DNA from: Clostridiales bacterium
GTDB lineage: Bacteria > Bacillota > Clostridia > Christensenellales > Pumilibacteraceae
Assembly (NCBI GenBank): GCA_029066805.1
Contig: JAIEFT010000040.1
Location: 1-64,000, forward strand
Reading direction: 5' to 3'
DNA: 64,000 bases
Below are positions 42,549-51,224 of the stretch, one piece after another; the first letter of the stretch is position 1; the number at the start of each line of letters is the position of its first letter. The notes under the pieces were generated by a model. It saw only the letters and a list, made by a program, of their open reading frames with translations, was not told the origin of the DNA and ran no database searches. The position numbers were made by a program, and so were the translations under genes.

Positions 42549-44018
42549 TTAGGATGTCTTGCCTTCGGCGTCCGCCGCTATGAGCTGCGCCGCAAACTTG
42601 CCGCTTATTACGGCAATCGGCGTACCGCCGGGCGACATAAGCCATTGATTGGCGAGATAGAGCTTGTCTATTCCGTTCACCGTGCGTGCATACAACTGTT
42701 GCGGCATTTTTGCGCCGAGCGGAAAGCTCATAAAACTGCCCTGATATGAATTGAGGTATCGTTCATACGTGCGCGGCGTGACAACGTCGATAAGCTCGAC
42801 GTCGCCGTTTACCGCATAATATTTTTCGAGCTGACGCTTCAACGTCTCGCCCGTACGGCGTTTAAACTCTGTATACTCGCTACGGCTCATCGCGCTTATT
42901 CTTTCGTAATCATCCGCGTTTGTATCTACAAAAACCTGCAAAACGGTACAACCGTCGTTTGTAAACGACTCGTCGTAAGCATAGTGTCTGACGGACAACA
43001 CGTTGCATTCTTTGCCCGACAAATCGAATTTTTCGGTCTTGTATATTTGCGAGACCTTGCGGTCATTCAAATCCATATTGGTCTTGAACGCGGCAACGAT
43101 ATAGCTGTAGGTGCTGTATTTTTCTTTGTCTGCGTCGCCGTCGAAAAATGCGTTCGGCGGATATTTATTCATGAGCAGCTTCTCGTATGTGTGGTGCACG
43201 TCGCAGGCGGCAATCGTATAATCGCCGTAAACGATTTGCCCGCTCTCCAGCTTTACGCCCTTAGCCGTGCCGTTTTCTATAATTATCTCCGATACGGGCG
43301 AACTCGTCATCAGTTTGCCGCCCAACGCTTTAAACCTTTCCGACACGTTGCGCATGATAGCGGAGCTGCCGCCGCGCGGAAGATCGGCATTGCCCGAGCA
43401 CAGATTGCTGAGCGTTTCCGCAAAGTACAGCACACAAAACCGCTTATTCACGGGCGCATTTTCCAGCGCATACCGTATGATAGGAGTTTCAAACTTTTGC
43501 GCATACTCGCCTAAGGTGCGAGTCATAAAGCTGATCGTTTTGCGCGCAAACGCCATATTGGGCTTGATAGGTTGAGTAATAAGCTCTGGCGGAATATCGC
43601 TTGGTATCTCGAACATACCGAGATACCGCAGTAATTCCATAAAACGCGCTATCTCGGCTCTATCGTTATCGCAAACACATACGCGGTAAAGCTCGCGCTC
43701 CAGCTTGTCGAAGTCGTTGTAAAATGTAAGCGTTTCATTTTCGTAAAACACTTTATAAAAGCTGTCGAGCTTGACAATATCGCCGTCTCTTATTCCGCCG
43801 ATCTCCCGCCAGATACGACCTAAACCGCTGTCGCCGTGTGTGCCTATAAGCCAATGCAAACAGCCGTCTATAATAACGCCGCCTCGTTGCCACGACGTGC
43901 AGAACCCGCCTGCAACGCTGTTCTTTTCGTAGATATTCACGTTGAATCCGCTCTTAAGCAGATATACGCCGGCAGTTAAGCCCGAAATACCTCCACCTAC
44001 AATATTAACCGTTTTTAT
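42549..44018 (-). CDS. Phytoene-desaturase-like FAD-dependent oxidoreductase (AUA start)
   Basis: 489 residues if read from 44018. The reading frame holds a perfect FAD-binding start, VNIVGGGISGLTAG followed by VNIYEKNSVAGG, but no ATG, GTG or TTG precedes it. An in-frame TGA lies just upstream, and the codon five bases after a GAGGTG ribosome site is ATA. The first ATG (43940) would delete the dinucleotide-binding motif. Further features are GCLHWLIGT, the LPRGGSSAIMRNVSERF block and C-terminal LANQWLMSPGGTPIAVISGKFAA, typical of CrtI/RetH-like amine-oxidoreductases. Substrate unknown; no carotenoid genes are nearby. Confidence 0.82.
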   Translation of the reverse strand: MKTVNIVGGGISGLTAGVYLLKSGFNVNIYEKNSVAGGFCTSWQRGGVIIDGCLHWLIGTHGDSGLGRIWREIGGIRDGDIVKLDSFYKVFYENETLTFYNDFDKLERELYRVCVCDNDRAEIARFMELLRYLGMFEIPSDIPPELITQPIKPNMAFARKTISFMTRTLGEYAQKFETPIIRYALENAPVNKRFCVLYFAETLSNLCSGNADLPRGGSSAIMRNVSERFKALGGKLMTSSPVSEIIIENGTAKGVKLESGQIVYGDYTIAACDVHHTYEKLLMNKYPPNAFFDGDADKEKYSTYSYIVAAFKTNMDLNDRKVSQIYKTEKFDLSGKECNVLSVRHYAYDESFTNDGCTVLQVFVDTNADDYERISAMSRSEYTEFKRRTGETLKRQLEKYYAVNGDVELIDVVTPRTYERYLNSYQGSFMSFPLGAKMPQQLYARTVNGIDKLYLANQWLMSPGGTPIAVISGKFAAQLIAADAEGKTS

Positions 44019-44060
44019 GCTATCACCTCAATGATGTTATAGTTAAACAAAAATATAAAA

Positions 44061-44107
44061 AAGAACCTAAAACTGCTTCGCTTAACGTATATTCGTTTTA
44101 GGTTCTT
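44061..44107 (-). terminator. Likely terminator of the CMD-cupin gene
   Basis: AAGAACCTAAAAC pairs perfectly with GTTTTAGGTTCTT across a 21-base loop, with a T-rich run on the leftward side. The remaining 350-base gap (44019-44365) shows nothing else I can support. Confidence 0.55.
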
Positions 44108-44365
44108 ATTGTGTGTCGGACAAAATATATCGCACGACCTAATACTCACATACTTGCTTTGTTAATATTGTATCATACAATACACCAAAAGTCAAATGCT
44201 CCAAAGTCGTGGGTGTTTTTCATTGATATACCGTTAGCCGCTTTATTATGTTCGACGCGTTGTTTTACCCACTGCACCCATCTCTCGGCGATTCCAATAC
44301 AGTCAACTATTATGCTCTTTTCCACATGAAATCGATCAACTTAATTAATTGTAGTATTAAAGTTC

Positions 44366-45103
44366 TTATTCATTTTCCAAGCAGTAATATTGCTCGTCGG
44401 TTACGGCTTCGAGCCATTCATTTGACGTATTCACGCCCGGACATTCTACTGCGATATGACAAAACCAACTGTCGGCAGACGCACCGTGCCAATGCTTTAC
44501 ACCTGCGGGGATATAAACAACGTCGCCCGGCTTTAAGGCTTGCGCGGGTTTACCCCATTCCTGATACCATCCGTTTCCGTCGGTACATAATAAAATTTGT
44601 CCGCCGCCTTGTTCGGCTTTGTGGATATGCCAATTATTACGGCACTTCGGCTCGAAGGTCACGTTCGCCATAAACACCGTTTCTTTGGGGTTTGTAAGCG
44701 GCTTCAAGTAAGAGTTGCCGATAAAATATTTTGCGTACGCAGTATTCGGCTCTCCCAGTCCGAACAGACCGCCGAACTTTCCGTCGTCCTTGTAAACCTC
44801 TTTCGCCATACGGAAGGCTGCCCAAGCATTTGGCCATCCTGCGTAAAACGCAACGTGAGTTAAAAGCTCCGCCATTTCTGCTTTGGTTACACCGTTGGTC
44901 TTTGCGGTTTGCAAATGGTATTGAAAAGAACTGTCAATAAGCCCTTTCGATACGAGCGTAGTTACCGTAAGCATAGAGCGTGTTTTAAGAGAGAGCGCGT
45001 CGCTCGACCACACTTCACCGAATAACACGTCGTCATTGAGCTCTGCAAATTTCGGGGCAAATCCCCCAAGCGAATCGCGTCCTGCCGTTTGTTTGACTTT
45101 CAT
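44366..45103 (-). CDS. Carboxymuconolactone decarboxylase-like / cupin fusion protein
   Basis: 245 residues. The N-terminal 120 are an AhpD/CMD-like helical domain (SLKTRSMLTVTTLVSKG, the HLQTAKTNGVTKAEMAELLTH region, AGWPNAWAAF) but without the redox CxxC. The C-terminal 110 are a cupin (WHIHKAEQGGGQILL, PGDVVYIPAGVKHWHGA) with metal-binding His and Glu. Such fusions are usually found beside flavodoxins, aldo/keto reductases and LysR regulators, as here, but their reaction is not defined. AAGGAG precedes the ATG; 18 bases after the LRR-flavodoxin gene. Confidence 0.88.
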   Translation of the reverse strand: MKVKQTAGRDSLGGFAPKFAELNDDVLFGEVWSSDALSLKTRSMLTVTTLVSKGLIDSSFQYHLQTAKTNGVTKAEMAELLTHVAFYAGWPNAWAAFRMAKEVYKDDGKFGGLFGLGEPNTAYAKYFIGNSYLKPLTNPKETVFMANVTFEPKCRNNWHIHKAEQGGGQILLCTDGNGWYQEWGKPAQALKPGDVVYIPAGVKHWHGASADSWFCHIAVECPGVNTSNEWLEAVTDEQYYCLENE

Positions 45104-45121
45104 AATATATCTCCTTAATTT

Positions 45122-46780
45122 CTAATTCATTTTGCTGATAAGAGAGCTGACGCTGCCGCCGACGGCTATTCGCTCTCCGGCTTTCCAATTTGCTTTTGGA
45201 GCTATGCTGTGCAAGGAAGTGGCGCTCGAACCGATATCGCTACTTCCAGAAGTGCAGAATGGAATGATTGTAACATTATCAAAGTCGTATTCATAGCTTT
45301 CAAAGAAAGTATAAATGATTTTAGGCGCTTGCCCCCACCAAATAGGATAACCGATAAAAATAACGTCGTACTGTTCTATGTTTTCCACACTTCCGCTGAT
45401 TGCGGGACGAGCGGTAGGATCGTTCTGCTCACGGTTTGCGCGGCAATCGGTGTTATAATTCAAGTCGGCATTCGTATACGGAACGACAGGCGTTATTTGG
45501 TAAAGATACGAATTGCTCACTTGACTGTATATCGATTCCGCAACGCCTTTTGTCGTATTTGTACAAGAGAAATACGCAACGAGAACTTTTGGTTCGCTTG
45601 CAGGCGGTTCGGGTTCGCCCGAATACACTAGCTGCACATCACGATTGCCGTAATTCCACATGGACGAGCTTTTTTCGATTGCGTTCCACTCGGCTTCCGT
45701 TCCTGCGTAGTAAATTTTCGTAATCGTGCTGTCCTGAATAAAGGAATTGCCTATCGCCGTAACGGTTTTCGGAATATAAAGCTCGGTGATTCCGCTCGTT
45801 CTGCGGAACGCGCCCTGCGCTATTTTCGTCGCGCTTTCGGGAACGTTTTTATTGGCAACGCCGCGAATGAGCGTATTTGTTGAACGTTCTATCAAGTGTC
45901 CGTTTTCGGCACGATAAACGGTATTACCGTTTGCAACAGTAAAGCTTTCAATCGATGCGCAGTTGTTGAATGCACCGTCGCCGATAGTTGTTACACCTTG
46001 CGGTATAGTAATATTTTTCAACGAAGAACAAGCCGAAAACGCATTGTTGCCAATAGTGGTCAAGCTACTGTGCGCACCGATATTTACCGTTACTAACTGT
46101 CTGCAACCGTAAAATGTATTCTGACCGATTTCCGTGATCGTATCGGGAATAGTGACCGAAGTAAACGCTTTTTGTGCAAATGCGCCCGTACCGTGATGCC
46201 CTTGTATTTTTGTTACGGGCAAACCTTCGTATTCGGCGGGAATAACTACGATTGTTTCTTCGCCCACGCCCGTTACCGTATAGGCGTTACCTTCCTTAAC
46301 AAAGGTAAGACTTGACGTACTGTCCGGCAACTGTGCTTCCGCTTCCCAACTTGCATAAAGCGTGATATTGTCGTTTACTCTGTCGGTGTCGAAGTTCCAC
46401 TCGGTATCGTCCTTTTTAAACCAACCTGTCAGATAATATCCGTCATAGGTAGGTGTTTGGGGACGAACTGCGGGATTGCCTTCGCGTACTCTTTGGCTTT
46501 CGACTGCACTGCCGCCGCGACTGTCAAATGTTACGGTATAGTATGTTCCCTTGTCTTCTGTTTCGTCGCCACCGGGCTTTTTGCCCTCATCACCGCTCGG
46601 CTTTTTATCTTCGTCGCCGCCGGGCTTTTTGTCTTCGTCGCCGTCGACACCGCCGATGCCTATATCGCCGTTATCGGCAGGATCACTTCCGTCAGTCCCG
46701 TTGCCGCCGCAGCCTGTAAGCGCAAACATCAAGCACAATATACAAGCCAAAACAATACAAATCAATTTTTTCGTTTTCAT
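45122..46780 (-). CDS. Lipoprotein with InlB repeat, LRR_5 repeats and a C-terminal flavodoxin domain
   Basis: 552 residues. Lipobox ALTGC (Cys24), an acidic spacer with three DEDKKPGG-like repeats, then one Listeria-Bacteroides (InlB B) repeat ending in GWFKKDDTEW...LYASW. About seven BspA-type leucine-rich repeats (TEIGQNTFYGC, TTIGNNAFSAC) follow. Residues 395-552 are a flavodoxin-like domain: VLVAYFSCTNTTKGVAE binds FMN phosphate, and YDVIFIGYPIWWGQAPKIIYTF and FCTSGSS are flavin-site loops. Extracellular flavodoxin fused to LRRs is unusual; it may feed electrons to surface reductases. The lone flavodoxin pseudogene at 48072-48664 is its close relative. Confidence 0.88.
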   Translation of the reverse strand: MKTKKLICIVLACILCLMFALTGCGGNGTDGSDPADNGDIGIGGVDGDEDKKPGGDEDKKPSGDEGKKPGGDETEDKGTYYTVTFDSRGGSAVESQRVREGNPAVRPQTPTYDGYYLTGWFKKDDTEWNFDTDRVNDNITLYASWEAEAQLPDSTSSLTFVKEGNAYTVTGVGEETIVVIPAEYEGLPVTKIQGHHGTGAFAQKAFTSVTIPDTITEIGQNTFYGCRQLVTVNIGAHSSLTTIGNNAFSACSSLKNITIPQGVTTIGDGAFNNCASIESFTVANGNTVYRAENGHLIERSTNTLIRGVANKNVPESATKIAQGAFRRTSGITELYIPKTVTAIGNSFIQDSTITKIYYAGTEAEWNAIEKSSSMWNYGNRDVQLVYSGEPEPPASEPKVLVAYFSCTNTTKGVAESIYSQVSNSYLYQITPVVPYTNADLNYNTDCRANREQNDPTARPAISGSVENIEQYDVIFIGYPIWWGQAPKIIYTFFESYEYDFDNVTIIPFCTSGSSDIGSSATSLHSIAPKANWKAGERIAVGGSVSSLISKMN

Positions 46781-46799
46781 ATAAGCCTCCTAAACTCTT

Positions 46800-47342
46800 T
46801 TACTTCTTTCCGAACGACATACATTTGCCGATAATCGCGCCTGTTTTCAAATACTGATAGGTGGGCATCTCGAATAAAACAGGTTTCAGTTTGTTGTAGT
46901 CGATTTTTCCGTCATCGCGCAGTATCTATTCATTTGCATACGTATTTGCAATCGTCAAGATGAAGTTGTCAAAGCCTTTCGTTTCGTAATTGTCCTCAAC
47001 AACGCACTCCATAGCGAGCGGCGACTTTGTGATGATGGGCGCACCCTTGCCGCCCACTTCAAAATCAAAAACTTTCGATTTGTCAACTTTGCTACCGCTT
47101 ACGCAACCGACGTAATCGGCTTTGTCCAAGAGCATTTCGTCAACAATATTTACCGAAAGCACTTTGTTTTTTATGATACCCGCATTGATGAAATGGGGCT
47201 TTGCAAGGCTGACCATAATATGATCGTGTCCCATAATGCCCAAGTGCCCTACAAGCGTCCAAGTGGGTTTGCCGTCCGCAAACGTTCCGACTACTGCGAG
47301 CGGTGTGGGATACAGCGCCAAAACCGAACCTAAGTTTTTCAT
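46800..47342 (-). pseudogene. Flavin reductase-like protein interrupted by an in-frame TAG
   Basis: Starts at 47342 behind AAGGAG and reads LYPTPLAVVGT, DHIMVSLAKPHFINAGI and KVLSVNIVDE, the flavin reductase-like (FMN-binding split barrel) family. It stops at TAG (46926-46928) after 138 residues. The same frame continues without further stops as ILRDDGKIDYNKLKPVLFEM to a TAA at 46800, giving 180 residues and the family's normal C-terminus. A single nonsense change, or read-through of amber, explains it. The gene lies between the MerR-like fragment and the LRR-flavodoxin gene. Confidence 0.75.
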
Positions 47343-47427
47343 ATTTATCTCCTTAATTCTTTTTGATTTCGAGGAGCAAATTTGCTTGCTTGCAAGGGCA
47401 AACTTGCGACAACGACAAATGGTATTT

Positions 47428-47485
47428 GTTCCGTAGCTTGCTGCGGAACGGCGTGCGTAGCGCGCCGCTCAGGGCTTGCCCTGAG
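47428..47485. other. Three consecutive hairpins after the MerR-like fragment
   Basis: GTTCCG/CGGAAC (47428-47449), CGGCG...CGCCG (47449-47467) and CTCAGGG/CCCTGAG (47468-47485) follow each other without spacers. The last overlaps the stop codon of the small gene at 47469. Possibly a mobile palindromic insertion; no T-run makes it a clear terminator. Confidence 0.45.
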
Positions 47486-47696
47486 GTTTAATACTTTTTA
47501 TTTCGTGTATCAGGTAATCAATTTGCTGTATTGATTTTTCCTGTGCGTGAACGGCGTCCAATATACGGTATCTGCTTTTTTTCAAAACGTCGATTTGTCT
47601 TTCTATGTTCCCGCCGCTCGCGTTAAACTTTTTTGCTTCGCTTTCCGTCAAGCCTATTTCCGTCAAATATTGTGTCAAACTCTCTCCGTATTGCAT
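47469..47696 (-). CDS. Small protein resembling the C-terminal coil of MerR regulators
   Basis: 75 residues. The second half (RQIDVLKKSRYRILDAVHAQEKSIQQIDYLI) looks like the dimerisation coil of TipA/MerR-type regulators, but the DNA-binding winged helix is absent. A weak AGGTG precedes the ATG, which overlaps the end of the DUF4405 gene. It could be a truncated regulator or an unrelated helical protein. The surrounding cluster is visibly decaying, so remnant status is likely. Confidence 0.4.
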   Translation of the reverse strand: MQYGESLTQYLTEIGLTESEAKKFNASGGNIERQIDVLKKSRYRILDAVHAQEKSIQQIDYLIHEIKSIKPQGKP

Positions 47697-48103
47697 AGTT
47701 CACCTGCTAAAGATAAATCTTTTATTGCTCCTGTTTTTTTCTTCTTTCTCGATAAGAGAATGACCTTGTTTGAGTAATATTCTACCGCGCAAATCAAGCA
47801 AATCACACAAACATAGTCGAATAAAAACTTTATTACCGATTCGCCGTACTCTAAGAATTTGAATGAGAAATGAATCCCCAAGTGCAACGACGCAAACACA
47901 AAAGTCCACATTGTCGCAAACAAATGCAGCCGTCTGCCCGTCATTATGTCGCCGTTAATATTCAACGGCGAATTAGGCGCGAGTTTTGCTATCGCCGTTT
48001 TTGTCCGCAAGCCGCAAAACAGAATATACACAACAAAAACGTTAAAACTATACCGACTATTTTTTATCGGTTTACTCCTTGTTAAAACCAAGTCCCGCAA
48101 CAT
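47675..48103 (-). CDS. DUF4405-like membrane protein, probably N-terminally truncated
   Basis: 142 residues in the open frame. The core MTGRRLHLFATMWTFVFASLHLGIHF matches the haem-protein-like DUF4405 membrane family (His residues around a transmembrane helix). One more span is near residues 95-113. The first 45 residues are not convincing coding sequence, overlap the flavodoxin pseudogene and lack the family's first helices; the functional start may be lost. The C-terminus is a lysine-rich tail. Confidence 0.5.
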   Translation of the reverse strand: MLRDLVLTRSKPIKNSRYSFNVFVVYILFCGLRTKTAIAKLAPNSPLNINGDIMTGRRLHLFATMWTFVFASLHLGIHFSFKFLEYGESVIKFLFDYVCVICLICAVEYYSNKVILLSRKKKKTGAIKDLSLAGELCNTERV

Positions 48104-48664
48104 AGCTGTCTATAGCGCTTTGAGACGCACTACCCGACAGTTTTGTGCCGTTCAGCCAAGTGGCTTTGCTCGCCGAGCCGTGCAAGTTCTTTGCGCTGCT
48201 GCCTACGCCGCTGCCGCCCGAAGTGCAAAACGGAATGATCGTCTTGCCCTCAAAGTCATAGCTTTCAAGGAAGGTATATATGATCTTCGGCGCTTCCGCC
48301 CACCAAATAGGATAACCGAGAAATACTATATCGTACTCGTCCATGTTTTCCACTCTGCCGCTGATCTCGGGACGCGCTTTGATGTCGTTTTGTTCTTTTG
48401 TCGAACGGCTGTTTCTGTCGCTGTAATTGAGATCTGCCGAAGTGTAGGTCTGCAACGGAGTAATGCTATACAGCGTGCCGCCCGTAGAAACCGCTATTTT
48501 TTCGGCAACACTCTTTGTTGTGTTCGTGCAAGAGAAGTATGCACGTCCGTGCCCTCGGGAATTTTATCGGTAGTTCCATCGTCGTCCGTGCAACCGACAA
48601 ATCCAAAGCACACACAAAGTATTATGAGAACTACCGGAAGAACCGAAATAAAGACCTTTTTCAT
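48072..48664 (-). pseudogene. Frameshifted flavodoxin lipoprotein
   Basis: AAGGAG and an ATG at 48664 open a lipoprotein signal with lipobox GFVGC, followed by an acidic TDDDGTTDK spacer. Near 48540 the frame is lost. The next frame carries AYFSCTNTTKSVAEKI, then LQTYTSADLNYSD, YDIVFLGYPIWWAEAPKIIYTF and FCTSGGSG to a stop at 48072: a complete flavodoxin domain missing only VLV of its first strand. A small deletion at the junction explains both the frameshift and the missing residues. Closely similar to the C-terminal domain of the LRR-flavodoxin. Confidence 0.8.
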
Positions 48665-48688
48665 AATGGACTCCTTTTACAAAAAATA

Positions 48689-48721
48689 AGTGTGCAAAAA
48701 CCTTTTCGGTTCTTACACACT
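48689..48721 (-). terminator. Terminator downstream of the LysR gene
   Basis: AGTGTG...AAAACC pairs with GGTTCTT...CACACT, and a T-rich run follows in the leftward direction. Confidence 0.55.
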
Positions 48722-48794
48722 AATTATACTTGATTTGTATTGCTATGTAAAATACTTATTTTTTATCGTTTATCATAACTGATTTGCATTTTAT

Positions 48795-48875
48795 AAATTA
48801 GGTGTGTCCCGGGACAAGCTCCAGACCCGCGCACTTCGTGCGCCTCGCCCCACAAGTGGCGCGACCACCTAATTT
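48795..48875. repeat. Palindromic intergenic element
   Basis: Outer arms AAATTAGGTG / CACCTAATTT (48795-48804 with 48866-48875) enclose GCGCAC-ttc-GTGCGC (48829-48843) and a TCCCGGGA palindrome. It lies between the LysR gene and the flavodoxin pseudogene; it is distinct from R1 and R2. Confidence 0.5.
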
Positions 48876-48951
48876 GTCGTCGTCGGCAGCCAAATGCTGC
48901 GCGATGCTTTGCTTTCGTACTCACATCGATGGAAAACGCAACAAAAGCAAA

Positions 48952-49851
48952 TCAATCTGTGATTGCGCAAGCGGGAGAATTTACTCCTCGAATAAAATCT
49001 ATGAACTTTAACACGCAACCCGATACGATTTGGTTTTTCTTCCATACAAGCACGCTTGTTTGTTCTATTTTCGGATAGAGCGGACGGAAGTTTAAGTCGG
49101 GATGATTATAAAGCTGTGTAGCCCCGTCTAACGTTACGGCACAACCCATTCCTTTGGATACAAACATGGCGGCATTGTACAAAAGGTTTACGGTAAGATA
49201 GATATTTTTCGGGTTATAATACTCGCCGAACCAAGACGAGAACAACGAATGATTAACGGCTCGGTTGCTCATAAATATTTTACGGTCTTTCAAGTCCTCC
49301 GCCGTAACGTATTCCTTTTTACACAAAGGGCATTTCGACGGAACAACTGCTCCCCACGTGTCTTTGACAGGCAAACGGATAAATTCGTATTTTGAAAAAT
49401 CGGTAGGCTCGAGCAAAATGCCTATATCTAGCAGGCCTTTATCGAGCTGCTCCTTCGTTCCGTCCACATTGCCCGAAATGATTTCAAAACGAACGTCGGG
49501 ATATTCTTCACGGAATTCATATATCAGATCGGCTAAATATGAGCTTGCCGCGGTTTCGCCCATGCCGATCGAGATCACGCCGCTTAAAGAAGTAAGTCCT
49601 CTTGCAAATTCCTGTTCGGTCTTTTCGGTCAAATCGATAATTTCCTGCGCCTTTTGGCGAAGATATAAACCCTCGTCCGTAAGCGTTATATTGCGTTTTC
49701 CGCGAATAAACAGTTTTGCACCGAGCTCTTCTTCGAGCTGCATAAGCTGACGGGACAAAGCCGGTTGCGAAACATGCAAAATCTCCGCAGCCTTTGTAAT
49801 GTTTTGCTCCCTTGCGACAATGAGAAAGTATTTCAATACTCTGTTTTCCAT
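48952..49851 (-). CDS. LysR-family transcriptional regulator
   Basis: 299 residues. N-terminal winged HTH (YFLIVAREQNITKAAEILHVSQPALSRQL, LFIRGKRNITLT), then a periplasmic-binding-like effector domain (GVISIGMGETAASSYLADLI). LysR proteins often control adjacent reductase genes; here the candidates are the aldo/keto reductase upstream and the flavodoxin/flavin reductase cluster downstream. All run in the same direction rather than divergently, so autoregulation of a divergent promoter is not the arrangement. Confidence 0.93.
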   Translation of the reverse strand: MENRVLKYFLIVAREQNITKAAEILHVSQPALSRQLMQLEEELGAKLFIRGKRNITLTDEGLYLRQKAQEIIDLTEKTEQEFARGLTSLSGVISIGMGETAASSYLADLIYEFREEYPDVRFEIISGNVDGTKEQLDKGLLDIGILLEPTDFSKYEFIRLPVKDTWGAVVPSKCPLCKKEYVTAEDLKDRKIFMSNRAVNHSLFSSWFGEYYNPKNIYLTVNLLYNAAMFVSKGMGCAVTLDGATQLYNHPDLNFRPLYPKIEQTSVLVWKKNQIVSGCVLKFIDFIRGVNSPACAITD

Positions 49852-49988
49852 AAATACCCCTATCGTATGATACTGCCGTTATTATGCAATTTGATTATAA
49901 CATAAAACCCCGTCAAAAGCAAGCTTTTGTCTTCGGCTACCGCCGACTGCGTTTTCCTGCGGCAAACGCGCTTTTTGTTGAAACACAT

Positions 49989-50018
49989 AAAAAGTGCGGA
50001 ATGACAACCACTCCGCAC
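49989..50018 (-). terminator. Terminator of the aldo/keto reductase gene
   Basis: GTGCGGA (49994-50000) and TCCGCAC (50012-50018) form a seven-bp stem followed leftward by TTTTT. Confidence 0.7.
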
Positions 50019-50036
50019 ATATAGATATTAAAAATG

Positions 50037-51026
50037 TTATTTGTGATTAAACTGCATCACTCCGACGAGCTTATGGGGGACGTAAGATTCTTCCAAGTAC
50101 GCTATTTCTTCCGCTGTAAGTTTAACTCCAACCGCCGCAACCGCGTCTTCTATATGCTTGACTTTGGTAGCACCTACTATAGGCGAAGCTACCTTCGTAA
50201 GCAACCACCCGAGCGCGATTTGAGTTCTTGTCAATCCCTTATTTTCGGCAAGCTCGGCAACACGCGCAATAATTATACCGTCTTGTTCTTTCGTTAAGTC
50301 GTACTTGCTTTTCGCAACGTTGTCCGTTTCAAGCCGTTTCGTGACTTCGTCTGCCGGCTTTACAAGTCTACCAGAAGCAAGCGGACTGTACGGCGTAAGC
50401 GCTATTCCGTTTTCTTCACAGCACGGGAACATTTCACGTTCTTCTTCTCTGAATAAAAGATTGTAATGCCCCTGCACCGACACGAACTTTGCAAAGCCGT
50501 TACGTTCCGCAAGAGCATTTGCTTTTTCAAGCTGCCATGCGTAACAATTCGATATTCCGATCGCCCTTGCCTTGCCTTGCTTAACTGCGGTGTTTAAGCC
50601 CTCCATAATTTCTTCTATGGGCGTGTGGTAGTCCCACATGTGGCAAATGTATAAATCAACGTAGTCCGTGCCCAATCTTCTTAAGCTATTATCAAGACAG
50701 ATCGCAACGTGCTTTTGCCCGCTTATGCCGCTTGCAATTTCATCTTCCGTTCTCGGCAAGAATTTTGTTGCGATTATCGCGTTTTGTCTGGCGGTTAAAT
50801 CCTTGATAATTCTACCAAGATATTCCTCGCTCGTGCCGCCCGCATAGCCCATTGCCGTATCGAAAAAATTGATACCGTTATTAAGCGCCGCTTTTATGAT
50901 TTCTTTTGAACGTTCCGCGTCGAGCGTCCAAGAGTGATGCCCGAGATTCGCATCTCCAAACCCCATACACCCCAAACAAATGCGCGACACGTTCAAATCG
51001 GAATTCCCGAGCTTAATATATTCCAT
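50037..51026 (-). CDS. Aldo/keto reductase
   Basis: 329 residues. Catalytic tetrad visible as Asp in NFFDTAMGY, Tyr of the same block, Lys in IIATKF and His in YICHMWD; NADPH-binding GISN and the terminal VGATKVKHIEDAV are also present. Likely reduces small aldehydes or quinone-like compounds. Together with the flavodoxins, flavin reductase, CMD-cupin and LysR genes it forms a redox-detoxification-style cluster common in anaerobes. Confidence 0.94.
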   Translation of the reverse strand: MEYIKLGNSDLNVSRICLGCMGFGDANLGHHSWTLDAERSKEIIKAALNNGINFFDTAMGYAGGTSEEYLGRIIKDLTARQNAIIATKFLPRTEDEIASGISGQKHVAICLDNSLRRLGTDYVDLYICHMWDYHTPIEEIMEGLNTAVKQGKARAIGISNCYAWQLEKANALAERNGFAKFVSVQGHYNLLFREEEREMFPCCEENGIALTPYSPLASGRLVKPADEVTKRLETDNVAKSKYDLTKEQDGIIIARVAELAENKGLTRTQIALGWLLTKVASPIVGATKVKHIEDAVAAVGVKLTAEEIAYLEESYVPHKLVGVMQFNHK

Positions 51027-51143
51027 AAAATACTCCTACACTTTTCTTTCATTATACCATTTTACTGTTTCAATGTCTAATACCAATTTTATATGATTTA
51101 TCATAACCTCGGCGCATTGAACAATTATAAATAAACATAAGAA

Positions 51144-51179
51144 AATCGGTCCAAAAGCCGCAAGACTTTTAGACCGATT
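51144..51179 (-). terminator. Hairpin/terminator after the GNAT gene, part of a repeated segment
   Basis: AATCGGTC...AAAAG pairs with CTTTT...GACCGATT. The hairpin sits in a segment of about 55 bases (AACATAAGAAAATCGG...TTGACTTGGCGG) that recurs at about 54330-54387 with compensated arms. Confidence 0.55.
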
Positions 51180-51224
51180 GACTTGGCGGAGTAATCGTAA
51201 CCTAAAACGAATACTCGACTTATA

